Origin: Acephala macrosclerotiorum
Lineage: Eukaryota; Ascomycota; Leotiomycetes; Helotiales; Mollisiaceae
DNA length: 64,000 bases
Assembly: GCA_014904845.1 (NCBI GenBank)
Contig: MU119277.1
Span: 147,445-211,444 of the forward strand
Reading direction: 5' to 3'
Part shown: positions 12,301 through 22,957 of the stretch, in pieces
Layout: the number at the start of each line of letters is the position of its first letter
How positions within the stretch are numbered: the stretch's first letter is position 1
Translations under genes and position numbers: made by a program
Notes under the pieces: model-generated
Told to the model about the DNA's origin: nothing
Seen by the model: only the letters and a program-made list of their open reading frames with translations
Databases searched by the model: none

Positions 12301-12546
12301 AATGCCAAGACCATTGTCTGGGCTCAGGAAGAACCCCTCAACGCCGGTGCCTGGAGTTTCACCCAACCAAGAATTGAGACCTTGTTGAATAACACCGAGC
12401 ACCATGACCGCAAGCACGTCATGTATGCCGGACGTGATCCAAGTGCCAGTGTCGCAACTGGTCTTAAAGCAAGCCACACGAAGGAGGAAGCCAGGCTATT
12501 GGAGACTGCTTTCACCGTAACTCAAGATAAGCTTAAGGGAGAGTAG
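9349..12546 (+). CDS. kgd1: 2-oxoglutarate dehydrogenase E1 component, mitochondrial
   Basis: Thiamine-diphosphate-dependent E1 of the TCA-cycle 2-oxoglutarate dehydrogenase complex, in the mitochondrial matrix. Exon 1 is 9349-11959 and exon 2 is 12008-12546. The 48-bp intron has a GTAAGC donor and a GCTAAC branch site at 11994. The joined CDS is 3150 nt, 1049 aa, full length. The first ~55 residues are Ser/Thr/Arg-rich and lack acids, as in a matrix presequence. The E1 landmarks are present: the short N-terminal E2-binding segment ([17 protein letters not shown]), the substrate-site histidine in [14 protein letters not shown], the ThDP motif GDAAFAAQG ending in [10 protein letters not shown], and the transketolase-like core ([19 protein letters not shown]). 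The C-terminal E1 domain ([30 protein letters not shown]) is encoded mostly by exon 2. Confidence 0.97.
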
Positions 12547-13227
12547 ATGGGCGTGTAATGATAAAAGCATTAGTTTGTGATGACATGGAGTGGTTGCGTT
12601 GCATTGCGTATAAGCAGTTGTATTATTGTATAGAATTGGGGGGTCGTGGCGTGTTCCTCAGATGGGCAGCAAGCACAGATGGGCCGCGAACACGGAAGTC
12701 ATGTATCGAAGCGTTTGAACCAGCTTTCTTCATCAGGCGTGCAGTTGTGTGCTAGTAGTATCGTGCAATGAATGAGTATGAAATTCGTCTCATTGTCCGA
12801 GGTCCGGCTGACTAATATGATCTTTGAAGTGCTTAGTTAGTACCCTCGATGTCGGGGTTCTGAGGCAAAAAACAGTAGCTGAAGTAAAGTCAGCAAACGA
12901 CATGTCATCGCGATGTACCACAAGTGTCGGTTTTTAAGGTATTCAATAGGACTTCTAGCCAAGTGGTAGCCATTGTTGAGATAGGAAAGCTTGCAAAAGT
13001 AGGATATAGAAGCATCAGAGTGACGGATTGCTAGTATGCACTGAAAACGGATGGAGAAAAACACAGAGATGCATTGTTTTGTTGAAGCACAAGCGCAACA
13101 ATTGGAAAATAAAATCGTGGCTCGAGTCTGGATTCTACGTCAAAGTGAAATGAGAAGTGCCTGTAAGTAGCTGGAAAAGGAAAAGTGACAGTCCGAAGGA
13201 ATCCTAATGGAAAGGCAAACAACTATG
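12547..13227. other. intergenic, no gene seen
   Basis: 3' flank of kgd1 running into the 3' end of the broken membrane gene. Short frames only. Confidence 0.4.
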
Positions 13228-14380
13228 TTACCAGACAGGATGAAATACCTTCTCATAAGCAGTATCCCATCCATCATGTCGACAACATTGGCAACCTCTT
13301 GGACACAAAATAAATCCAATACAACAACACCACATCGCTGCTCGGAGTCCTAGCCCAATACCAGCAATAGCAGCGAGAACCCAATCGCAATAAAACGCAC
13401 CGAAGAGTCCAAACACCGTAGTCGCTATCGCAAACCCGATCGAAGGTTCCAAGACACTTAGCTCGTGTCCTTTGAAGTTGTGCTTCAAGCGCCATTCCAC
13501 CTCAGGTATCTCATACAGTTTCTGCAGGTAAAGGGAGAAAAGGGTGTAGGACCACAGCAATTGGAGTCCTGCTCACAGAGCCTGGTAGCAGAGAATGGAA
13601 GAGTAGAGGAGTGCGACAATTGTTCAGAGTGCAAGGGGGATGAAAGCGATTGATGCGAAGATGCCGGTAGTGATGCGGATGTCGGCACGTTCGTGGAAGA
13701 GCTGTACCACGAGAGGCATGAGGCCGGCCATGCTGACCATTGTGCCGATGAAACATAGGGACAGTCAGGCGGCGTGTGGAGGAAAATTCTCATAGAAACG
13801 TACAAAATTGATGAGGAATAGCCTGAATTGTTTCGCGCGCGCCTGAAGTTGTCTCACTTTCGAAGGGGGTTGGTTCGAGCATGAGCTACCTGGCGTTCAG
13901 GTTACTCCGAGTTACAGCATGAGCTACCTAGACCCCAAGTAGCTGATCAGAGAAAGTATATCCTGAGTTTTGGTAGATGACAAAGCATTGATGGAGATTG
14001 ATCGAGCATAAGGTGAAAGACATGGTGAGTTTCCAGATGCCAATGCACACAAATTGCCATCGAAATCGGCAAGCACTGATATTCAAGCCGGCAATGACCA
14101 CGGATCCAATGATACCGAGAGTAGCAAGCAGAGTGTCTCGACCAGAGTTCCATAGAGGTAGAGGAGCACCGGGTCGTGGCAGCAATGGCCTCCTATTCAG
14201 AACCAACATTATCACAGTGTAATATGTGAGAAGGTGCGACGCGAACCTGATACCTCTGTAAGGCAAATTGTAGCAATTGATTCCCCTTTGCAAGATTGTC
14301 CCAGGTTTTGGCAGGATTTGACCGTGAAGCCAGTCGGAGAAGTTCGACGGAATGGTAGATGCGATGGCTCTAGGTACCAT
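13228..14380 (-). pseudogene. broken fungal integral-membrane protein gene
   Basis: The 5' part, from ATG at 14380 (MVPRAIASTIPSNFSDW), is open to 13928 and reads like a conserved polytopic fungal protein: HGQILPKPGTILQRG, YNLPYRGIRFASHLLTYY, TLLATLGIIGSVVIAGL, WQFVCIGIWKLTMSFTL. After a probable intron, the second part resumes near 13795 (NFPPHAA) and runs in one frame to 13228 (TMVSMAGLMPLVVQLFHER, LWSYTLFSLYLQKLYEIP, HDGWDTAYEKVFHPVW). That frame is cut by three TGA codons at 13767-13765, 13626-13624 and 13575-13573, each where Arg (CGA) would fit. I know the family only as hypothetical fungal membrane proteins; no function is assigned. Coding character on both sides of each stop argues for recent decay. 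Similar hydrophobic sequence upstream (14470-14997) could be more of the same gene or a neighbour. Confidence 0.6.
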
Positions 14381-15344
14381 CCAGGAAATGGAGACTAGGT
14401 AGAAAACCCAAGGTTTGTGCCCCGCTTGGAAATGCCATAGACTCGTACAGCAACTTTGGCTTCGGGAAGCTAAATACACGATCGAATCAGCACTTCTGTC
14501 TTAGCACTCGAATACTCAAGGAGCAACCAGATACAACCTTTGCTGATGCCTAGCCGGAGGGCTGCTGGCCTAGAGATTGTCGGCATGATAAGTCTGCTAA
14601 AGTATAGTAGCTGATGAAGATGTAGAATTTGTATGATAGAGAGAATAGGTTCTATTGTGCTTGGGGTCGAGGCGGAGTTTTGATCCCATTTGTAGCCTGC
14701 CATTTCACCGCACAGAATAAGAAATGTGAAAACGTGAGGCAAAACAAGACACACATCCCACTGAGGTCGTGTAGTCAAGAAGCGCAGGTATTGCACTCTT
14801 GTGGAATGAGAATTGAAAACACAAGGCGAAGCAAGCCATAACTCAAACTCCAAAACTCCCCTGTAACCTGATATTGTGAGTGTCATTAGACCTGAAGGGG
14901 TTGATGAGGGTGTCGGAGAAAAGGGGTTTAGGCATACAGGAGCAATGAGTGATGGAAATTTTGGAAACATCAAGACGTTTCTACGGACAAATGACAAATG
15001 TCAAGAATAGGTTAGGTGTGGTAGAGCCGAGTGTCTGGGTCAAATTGTAAAGTTGAGAAGCTGGAAGAAGAGTTGCACCTCCGCGACATGAAGCTCAGCA
15101 TCCTTCCAGGTTTCAAAATAAGGTTGTCACGTGAAGCGTGCCCGTTTCGCGGGGCGGAACCATGACGTAGCCAAAGAACTCCCTGAGCAGCTGTGCCAAG
15201 GTACTACAGAGCTGCTGTGCAACTAGAGCTTCATTTCTTAAGTATAGATTTTTATTCTCATATTCAGAATGATAATAATTCAGTAACTCCGTTTGTCTTC
15301 CAAACCTTCTCCCTCATACTCATTTGCTTTCTCGGATCTCCAGA
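14381..15344. promoter_or_regulatory. intergenic and mcu promoter; CACGTG E-box
   Basis: About 960 bp. A TCACGTGA palindrome at about 15127-15134 lies 210 bp before the mcu ATG; this is the core bound by bHLH factors in fungi, and its role here is inference. A 176-codon minus frame at 14470-14997 has weak membrane-like content and cannot be assigned. Confidence 0.35.
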
Positions 15345-17119
15345 ATGCGTCCCCCTGTCTATTTGCAAGCTCCAGTGAGCGTCAACATTTCAGCGCGTAG
15401 TCCCTTTCAACCTCACATCATCTCGACCTTCCGCAGTAGACCACAACCATACCTCACCTCTGCCAATGCTCTGCGATATCCTGTTCGAACTTTCTCTGTC
15501 AGCATAAAGAGATGGAAAGCAGACTACGCGAGACAGGCGAAGGCACTGAATCAGAAAGGGCTGGATGAACAAGAAAATGGCTTCAACAAACAAATCAATA
15601 ACGCAATCGGACAAGCAGAAGAACTGCAGGCACGCACACCATGGCACAGAGAAGGAAGTGACAAACCACCAGTAAAGAGGCCCCGGAGCGCTGGAGCAAT
15701 GACCAAGGGTGTGTCTTTTCTCCTCTCCACCGCCTCCACACCAGGAGTACTAATATCAGTCCCAGGCAAACTCCTCACCACACCCTCCCGCCTCCTAAAA
15801 CTCATCCTTCCCCTAACAACCCTCGACAAAAACACAGACAGAAAATCAATCGAACCCCTGGCTTTACTCGTCCACCCCCAACAACCCCTCTCCTACCTCG
15901 AGCGATTGATCCAATCCGAATTGCCACAAATAAAGTCCGGAGATGGGAAATACAAAGTCCCGCAAGTTTATTTCCGCGCAGAAGATAGTGCGCAAGATGA
16001 GATAGCAGCAGATACTCGAGACGAGGAATTAGAGAACGAGGAAGCAGAAGATGGAGAGGTGCAGGGGAAAGAAGGGGAAAAGGAACAAGGCAGCGATGAA
16101 GAAATGATTGATGGGAAATTGGTCAAGTTGGGAAAGATCGAAAAGTTGTCAGAGAAGAAAGAAGATCAGGATTCTGGCCGTCAAGTCTCTGCCTCGCCAT
16201 CTGATATCGAGAAATCGAAATTGGAGAAATATATGCGTGGTGGACCGGGAGAGGGGGGCGTGGAATCTTATTCTGGAAAGGGACGAGAAGGTGCCGATAA
16301 TTCGGATCGGAAATTCGTGCGCTGGTCCTCCTCTACTGAGATAGGGGATTTCATCCGCGATGCTGCTCGAGGGAAGGAATTCGCAGTTGAGATCGAAGGC
16401 GCGAGCAAAGAGATCCGAGTCGGAGTTCCTTCTTTCAATGATCGAACGCATTATCTTCGAGTTCGATTAAGAAAGACGAGTAGGAAATTGGCAGATTTGG
16501 CGAGCGTCAAAAAAGAATGCGATGGATTAGCTCATAGGAGCGCGCAACGACTTGCGATGGGAGGTTTCGCGGTGCTGGTCAGCTGGTGGGGAGCCATTTA
16601 TCATTTCACATTCCAGACAGATTATGGATGGGATACTATGGAGCCTATTACTGTTCGTCCCCTCCTCATTTTCTCTCCCTGTTTTCCCTCCCTCCAATCC
16701 CCCCAATGTCCGTCTCCATACTAACAAGAGAAAAGTATCTAGCCGGTCTCTCGACAATCATACTAGGTTACCTCTGGTTCCTCTACCACAACCGCGAAGT
16801 CTCCTACCGTGCAGCCCTGAACCTCACCGTCTCCCGGCGCCAAAACACCCTCTACCAAGCTCGCGGCTTCGACGTCCAAAAATGGGAAAATCTAATAGAG
16901 GAAGCGAACGCGTTAAGAAAGGAAATTAAGCAAGTAGCGAACGAATACGATGTGGAATGGGATGAGAGACAAGATGAGGAGAGTGAGGAGGTACATGATG
17001 CGTTGAAAGAGGAGCGGAGGAAAGGGAAGAAAGCTGACCATGAGGATAACGATGATGGGGGAGAGGAGAAACCCAAGAAGCAGGGGAAGGGGGCGGAGAA
17101 GGCGACGAAGGATGATTGA
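15345..17119 (+). CDS. mcu: mitochondrial calcium uniporter (MCU), pore subunit
   Basis: Pore-forming subunit of the inner-membrane Ca2+ uniporter. Exon 1 is 15345-16652 and exon 2 is 16736-17119; the 83-bp intron has an ACTAAC branch site at 16720. CDS 1692 nt, 563 aa. The start is ATG 15345 ([10 protein letters not shown]), followed by an arginine-rich, acid-poor presequence. The matrix N-terminal domain contains a long Glu/Asp/Lys-rich insertion (about 220-310). TM1 is [16 protein letters not shown] (about 406-421). The selectivity-filter motif is WDTMEP at about 430, the fungal form of the animal WDIMEP, and falls just before the intron. TM2 is [17 protein letters not shown], and the C-terminal coiled coil is [20 protein letters not shown]. 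The tail is highly charged. Fungi generally lack EMRE, so this channel probably works without it. Confidence 0.93.
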
Positions 17120-17307
17120 GTGAGGGTAGCTCGTGGCAATTATGCTATTCTATGTAGTCAAAATATAGAGATCACAAAATCTGTCGTCGGAGTAGAAGGC
17201 AGAACACGTGCTCTGCAGGAACAAGAAACTCAAGATACAAGCTCTCAGGAGAAGGTTTCCGCTCATCTTCTTTTCTCGCCCCCACTTTCGTCATTGTGCA
17301 TATCAAT
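17120..17307. other. spacer between mcu and the Mutator-like element
   Basis: 3' flank of mcu. It ends with ATATCAAT (17300-17307), which is repeated on the far side of the transposon. Confidence 0.4.
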
Positions 17308-17312
17308 GCTTG

Positions 17313-17340
17313 TAGAAATTCCGTAGACAACTTCTCGCTT
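17313..17340 (+). repeat. left terminal inverted repeat of the MULE
   Basis: 28 bp, exact reverse complement of 19879-19906. Confidence 0.85.
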
Positions 17341-17559
17341 AAGGCTCGAGAATAATTGGCGCCGAGGTACTCGCCGCACCCTCAACTTTACTAGTAATTT
17401 TGCACTAAACGGTGAGGCCCATCGAAGTACTTTTCTGCCAACTGGTCTTAGCCCCTCACACGTGACCATTCTCCCACATAGCTTCGACATTCGTAAAAAC
17501 ATCAAACACTACCACTATTGTGAACTTTTATCAACTCCACTACTCTCAACGACCACATT

Positions 17560-19707
17560 ATGGTTACTCCTAGTCATCCTTTGATGGTTAATCCAAATGG
17601 ACTCGAAGATAGACGACAGCAGCTCTTCCATTTGCGCGCAGGGCCTCCATTTATGCCCTTGGAGACGGTTGGAATGAGCAGAAGCACCTACGAGAAGGTA
17701 TGGCCTTATATGACCAACGTTTACTCTAAAGTCAACTTGAGAAGATATTCTCCGCAGAATAAGGAATAGAGGACATACTACAACTGCAGATGGAGACGTA
17801 CTCCCGACGACCCAACTCCATGGATACACAAGAGTGCTGGTGCGCCGAGAGTCTTAGCCAGTGGAAGATGCCATACTATTACTTCATGTCCTATGACGTT
17901 TGTAGTTCGAGAAGATGAAGCAGAGGAGAATCTCATATTCTGGGCAATCCATCGAGAAGAACACACACACACGCTAGATGATATGGATATGTGGAAGCAG
18001 AATAACGCTGTTAAGATGGCTATTCAAGTAGAGCTACGAAAGGGCTACAGTGCTGGCCATATTACTAATATCTTTTTGTCAAAAGGAAGAGATGGTACTT
18101 GGCCTGCTTTGCAAGCTGCAAAAGGTCAGTATCTCAATCGAATTACTGTACAAAGCTGGAAGAGATCTGCTGGCATTATAGGTGCTATCAACAACCTCCG
18201 ATTGACTCAAACCGGCGTTACATGGAAACAAGAGCTTGCCGCCGCAGAAACTCAATGCATTGATTTAGGTCTTCGTCATAAGATTTTACACGTTCAAAAT
18301 CAAGCTGGCGCTATAGTTCATGGAATTGTCTGGGCTTCGAATCACTGTCTTCGCGTTCTTGCAGCTCGCGGTTATTTAACTCTACTCGACTCTACACATA
18401 AAACGAATCAGAAGAAATGGAAGTTGTTCACATGGATGGTTCGCACGGAAGTAGATATGAGGTTGTCTTGCGCAGGAGCTTTGATTGATGGAGAAGATGG
18501 AAATACAATCGGTCAAGCTATAATCACATTACGCCATTGGATAGAAGAGCTTGCTTTAGTCTGGCAGATTCATTACGCGTTGACAGACGATTCTGCGGCA
18601 GAACAACGAGCTTTTCAAATCGGCTTTCCTCCTACGAATCCTGGCGTTTATGGCAGAGTTATTCATCTCTTTTGCCGTTGGCATTTCATGCAAACATGCG
18701 ATCGAAAGCTCTCTGGCGATCTACTTCGAGATGCGAATAAACACATCAAGGCAGCGTTATTTGGAAGGAGATCAGAAGCTGGTTGTATCGAGTCGATTCA
18801 AGCTGCGCTTGATTCTATAGCAGAGGGCACTATAATTCGAAGAAATGGTAAGGATTGGGACTTAAAGCGATACATTAGAAGGGAATGGATGCTTACAAGG
18901 GCAAATTGGGCCAATTTTGCTAGGCAACACGAGTATATCCTTATGCAGATTGGAACAACTGGTATGAACGAAGGATGGCATAACGCGTTGAAGACTGCTC
19001 TAGGATTAGCTCGCGATCAAAACTCTCATTACTCACTTGCTGGAGTTATTGAGACCTTCGAAGACTGCGCTCGATATGTCGACCACGCGTACGCCAAAGC
19101 TCAAAGCAAGTGGAAAGTACGGCAGCTTGGTTTAGCTTTCGAGCAGCCTTGGTTGAAGCTATTTCCATTTCCTGCGCAGATTATTCTCGCAGAGAGCTTT
19201 CGAGACGCCAAATCCCACCAATTTGATGTGCAAGCTCGATCTTTACGCCCTCTTGACGAGAATGATGAATGCTATTGTCAGCACTTCCGAAAGTGGAATC
19301 TGCCTTGCGATCATATGATGGAATTGTGGTTATTTAGCGCCCAAGTCAATCAACAGCTCGACGACGCGATGGAGCCTAATTGGGAGAAGTATGCTGCAAT
19401 GTTTGGAGACTAGCAATTCGAAGTCTACGAGAATAAACGCGTTGATCAAGCTCTCGTTGTCGCAGGCCAGGATGAACGGGGAGTCCATGTGTTGAATCGA
19501 ACGCTCGCGCGCAGTCGAGTTGATATGGAGGAGATTATTACGAACGTTCGAGACCGGAGATTCGAGTTCGAAGCTGGAATTAGAGAGCGTGGAATATCAG
19601 CAGAGGTTGCCCAGCGAGCTATGGAGGCGTTCAATCAAGCTTACTCTGTTGCAATGGCGCGTATTATGACGCTGACGCTGGAAAGGCTAATGGGCGGCGA
19701 GAACTAG
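17560..19707 (+). pseudogene. MULE transposase frame with two in-frame amber codons
   Basis: One reading frame of 716 codons from ATG 17560 to the TAG ending at 19707, interrupted only by TAG at 17767-17769 and TAG at 19411-19413. The frame reads through both as sensible protein (…SPQNKE | RTYYNCRWRRTPDD…; …YAAMFGD | QFEVYENKRVD…). The first segment plus the region after the first stop form a FAR1/WRKY-GCM1-like zinc-binding N-terminus (YYNCRW, SGRCHTITSCP). The middle is the MULE DDE domain: first Asp in LLDSTHKTN, second in LTDDSAAEQRAF, the C-x2-H pair in FCRWHFMQ, and Glu in GMNEGWHNALK. The SWIM zinc finger is CYCQHFRKWNLPCDHMM. The uninterrupted part from ATG 17893 to 19413 still holds the whole catalytic domain and the SWIM finger (506 aa), so partial activity cannot be excluded. 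Confidence 0.85.
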
Positions 19708-19878
19708 AATAAGAGCAATAGAAAGCGTGTTGTTGTTGTTATTATGGTTTAGACGCGAGGGCGGAGAATTACATCTCCGAGCTTGTACTATAAATATCAG
19801 GTTGGGTACGCTATGGGCGCTTTTGCCTGCTAAATTGACCCCAAGTGTGCAGAATGATACTTATGCCGAGATGCCGTG

Positions 19879-19906
19879 AAGCGAGAAGTTGTCTACGGAA
19901 TTTCTA
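19879..19906 (-). repeat. right terminal inverted repeat of the MULE
   Basis: 28 bp, exact reverse complement of 17313-17340. Confidence 0.85.
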
Positions 19907-19919
19907 TTTCGATATCAAT

Positions 19920-21979
19920 CAGTCAGCTCACATCCGAGCCAGCGTTTCCCTTATACCCCCCTGTCCCCGCACTTTCCCCAACCAGTTCTTCCGTCCACCA
20001 ACCATTTAATGATTTAATATTGGGCAGGAATCATATTTACCAAAAACGCACATTTTTAGCGAACCCACGAGCAGGGGAGGATTTCATCGCATTTCACATA
20101 TTCCGCATTATCAATTCCCTATCCTATCCTCCACACTTCCGGAATCCACCTCCGTAATCCAAATATAGCCACTTGATGGAGAAAATGAGACCACACTTTT
20201 ACATGATTGATGGAATACCGTGTGTTGGGATGGTGAGATGGAAGATGCCGTGGAATTGTCATTGATTTGATTTGATGTGATTCGGGGTATTATTGTTCTG
20301 TGGTCGAATAAATGGTGAATTGGTGGACGGCGAGTTGTGAGTGGTGATCAGTGATCACGAGGTGGGAGCGGCATGCTGGTACTGGGGTGCGGCCGGTGTG
20401 GTGCTGCTTTTGTGGTTACTGTGTCAGTCGGCTACTGGTTAGAGGTAGATTTAGAGTTTGTGTTGGGTTTAATGGTCTTTTCTTTGGTCGGGACGGCGTC
20501 GGGTGACTTGGACCTTGGGAGAATGTAATTGGAGCTAGTGATAGGGAGATGGGGTTTTGTGCGGATTGGTGGATTGGTGGGATTGAGTTGGATTGGTGGG
20601 GGAGTGGAATGGGGCTCTGCTGTTAGGGTGTGTTTTTGTGTCTGGTTTTGACGTCGAGTGAGCTTGTGGTTGAGGTGAATTTGAGAGATCGTCTGAAAAA
20701 TGAAAGAGTTGGCTGATTGTGCAATATGTTTGCGACCTGGAAGGTTCATTGGAGGCTTGGATCGTATTCCCTTCGAGAAACAATGCCTTGGGTCTTTGAG
20801 AGGGATGGAATATTTGCCCATTTAGTCTGGAAAAAGAACATGGTCGACGTGTACTTGAACGATAGGGGATAAAAACGGCGGCTCTTGTAGATGAGACCGG
20901 AAATGACGAATGCAGGTATTGTCAAGAAAAGATTGAAGGGATTATCTGATCTGACTGTACACTTGATACCATATCTCTTGCATTTGAAATTGAAACTAGA
21001 ATATTACCGAATCAATGCAGTATGTAAACCCCAGAATCTCTCTTCGTAACCCGAAGAAAGAGCCAATGCTCGAACAGAATCTAATCAGAGCATAATTATC
21101 GAAGCGATCAGCTGTCTCGGAGCGCTTCGATTCCCGTGTCTGTTCGATCGATCGATACGGATTGAAACCTTAAATTTGACGATCTCATCGCCGCCCACAA
21201 CAGCCACAGCATGCAGCCTTGTCGTATTTCAATCCAGGACGGCGCCCAGGTAACACTGTGGCAAAAATCGTGGCTGAAGAAAATAACCCACGCAAAACCT
21301 TCAAACGCTGGCAACGAAACAGAAACACGCGAAGATGCAGTCGTGCAACAATATAAGCTTTGAGAGACGACGCCTATAGATATGATTTTCTTTTGGCTGA
21401 AGAAAAACCTCATGGGGACAGAAATGACAGGTCGTGTCAGGCAATGGGACAGAAGAAGCAGGAAAAAACAAGATTCTAGCACCGAATGGCCCTCGTAAAT
21501 ATGCATGCCATCGCCGTCGATCGCGAACGTGTGGTGAAAGGGGGGACTGCATGAACAGCCAAAGCAGTCTTCCATGGGTTGAATCGTCAGCCGTGGGCTT
21601 ATTCATGGTCCACTTGGAGTCTAGCAGATGTTTGGGATGTGGAAAGGACTGGTGAAATGACACATGCTGGATATTTGAACGCTGGTTGAGACGCAAGGCT
21701 ACCAATGGATGTATTTGTTTCCCTTTTCTCCCATAGGTATATAGGTATATAAGTTATGATTTGTTGTGATCCTTGTTATTATGTACTCGAGGTCTTCGGT
21801 ACCCGTAGGAAATCTCTTCTTTTTCGTTGAGACGCTTCTGTGTCTCCGCCATCTGGTAGAATATGTTGCGTTTGAATGAAAATGCGCAGCCGAATCATTC
21901 TAGGACCATTCTGCCTGTACGCCTCATATGCTGCGCGCTTCGAGCTTCGAGCTTCATCGTAACTGTCCCAGACACCCTT
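19920..21979. other. 2-kb stretch without a recognisable gene
   Basis: Frames at 20432-20821 and 21108-21705 (minus) are low-complexity or out-of-context and show no known motif. Around 20240-20660 the plus strand is T/G-rich. Confidence 0.4.
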
Positions 21980-22957
21980 TCAACCGTCTCTGTGGGCGTC
22001 TCTGACCGGATCATAGTAGCTTCCAGCCGGTTGACTATCCGCTGCAGGAATATCATAAGTCTCGTAGTCCTGAGAAGGGTCGGTGTTGTAGTTCGTAGTG
22101 CCAGAGGACGAACTTCCTTTGAGGAGCTGTCAGTGGGGGTTAGGGAGAGACGAAGAACAGCAGCGGACCTGGTGCATGATATGAGTTGCTTGTACCTGCG
22201 TACTGTTAGATTCCGTATGTATTTATTGGGTTCAGGAGAGCAGGGTGCTAGATATGCACTAGGGTATGGCTTGCTTCAGGCTCGTAAGAGAGAAAAGTTT
22301 TGGCGACGAATGCAGGCAACAAACGACATGAACTATAGGGGGATAACATACCAGTTGTCATCGACTCTTCGGGGTAGTAGTAGTCGTCTTGGCTTGCATC
22401 TACACTGCTGTGATGGCCTCTGGACTTATGGTGCCTGCCCGACTTGGATTCGTGGTGGCGCTTCTTCTCCTCGCTACCTTTGGTATGAGTTCTATTCCTC
22501 CCATCACGGTAACGGAATTTGTGATAGAGGAACCAGCGAGCAATCCAGTTGGGACAACCGCCACCTGTTGGTCCTGCAAGTCGCCAATAATAGCTGGTGT
22601 ACTGGTCCCCGCCCTTGGCTATGGCGGTCATGGCATCATCTTTTGACTTCTCTTGGATATCACTCCAATCGTAAGGCGGCGTACGCTTGCAGTTGGCTTT
22701 CAGATGGCTCTTCTCGGACGTTAGCCAGATGTAGACTCGATCCGTCTCTTTCTGAAAGGTCGGCAAATATCAATCAGTAAGCGCGTTCCCTGGAAATTAA
22801 GGTTGAAGTGTGGGCCACGCCGCAAGCGGGAATGGAAGGATCTGGAGAGAGAGCATGAACTTACCGCCATCAGAGCATAAGTTTCTGAGGGGAGATTAAG
22901 GTGCTTGAGAAGCTCATCCTTAGTGGAGCTCATCGCCAACGCTGCTAAAGAAGTCAT
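21980..22957 (-). CDS. uncharacterised soluble protein, multi-exon
   Basis: Exon 1 is 22957-22865 (MTSLAALAMSSTKDELLKHL, 31 codons). Intron 1 is 113 bp with a GTAAGT donor and a TTTCAG acceptor. Exon 2 begins at 22751 (KETDRVYIWLTSEKSHLKAN) and contains a compact globular-looking segment: CKRTPPYDWSDIQEKSKDD, YYWRLAGPTGGGCPNW, FLYHKFRYRDGR. A His/Lys/Ser-rich tail follows and the exon ends near the GTATGT donor after EESMTTG. The last exon is very probably 22126-21980, with a terminal reading GSSSSGTTNYNTDPSQDYE and stop at 21980. Keeping it in frame needs one small middle exon (about residues APCSPEPNKYIRNLT), which I infer. Aromatic residues and Gly/Cys in the middle look conserved, but I recognise no family. 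The 3' half of the model is less certain than the first two exons. Confidence 0.55.

Larger units (their letters stand above)
17308..19911 (+). mobile_element. Mutator-like element (MULE) with 28-bp perfect terminal inverted repeats
   Basis: A 28-bp inverted repeat is perfect between 17313-17340 (begins TAGAAATTCCGTAGACAACT) and 19879-19906 (the reverse complement). Five bases outside each repeat lies the same octamer ATATCAAT (17300-17307 and 19912-19919). The symmetric placement makes it a good candidate target-site duplication and sets the element at 2604 bp. MULE duplications are usually 8-11 bp. The element carries one transposase gene on the plus strand plus short noncoding ends. It sits between mcu and noncoding DNA without visible damage to either. 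The repeats are undiverged, so the insertion is probably recent. Confidence 0.8.
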
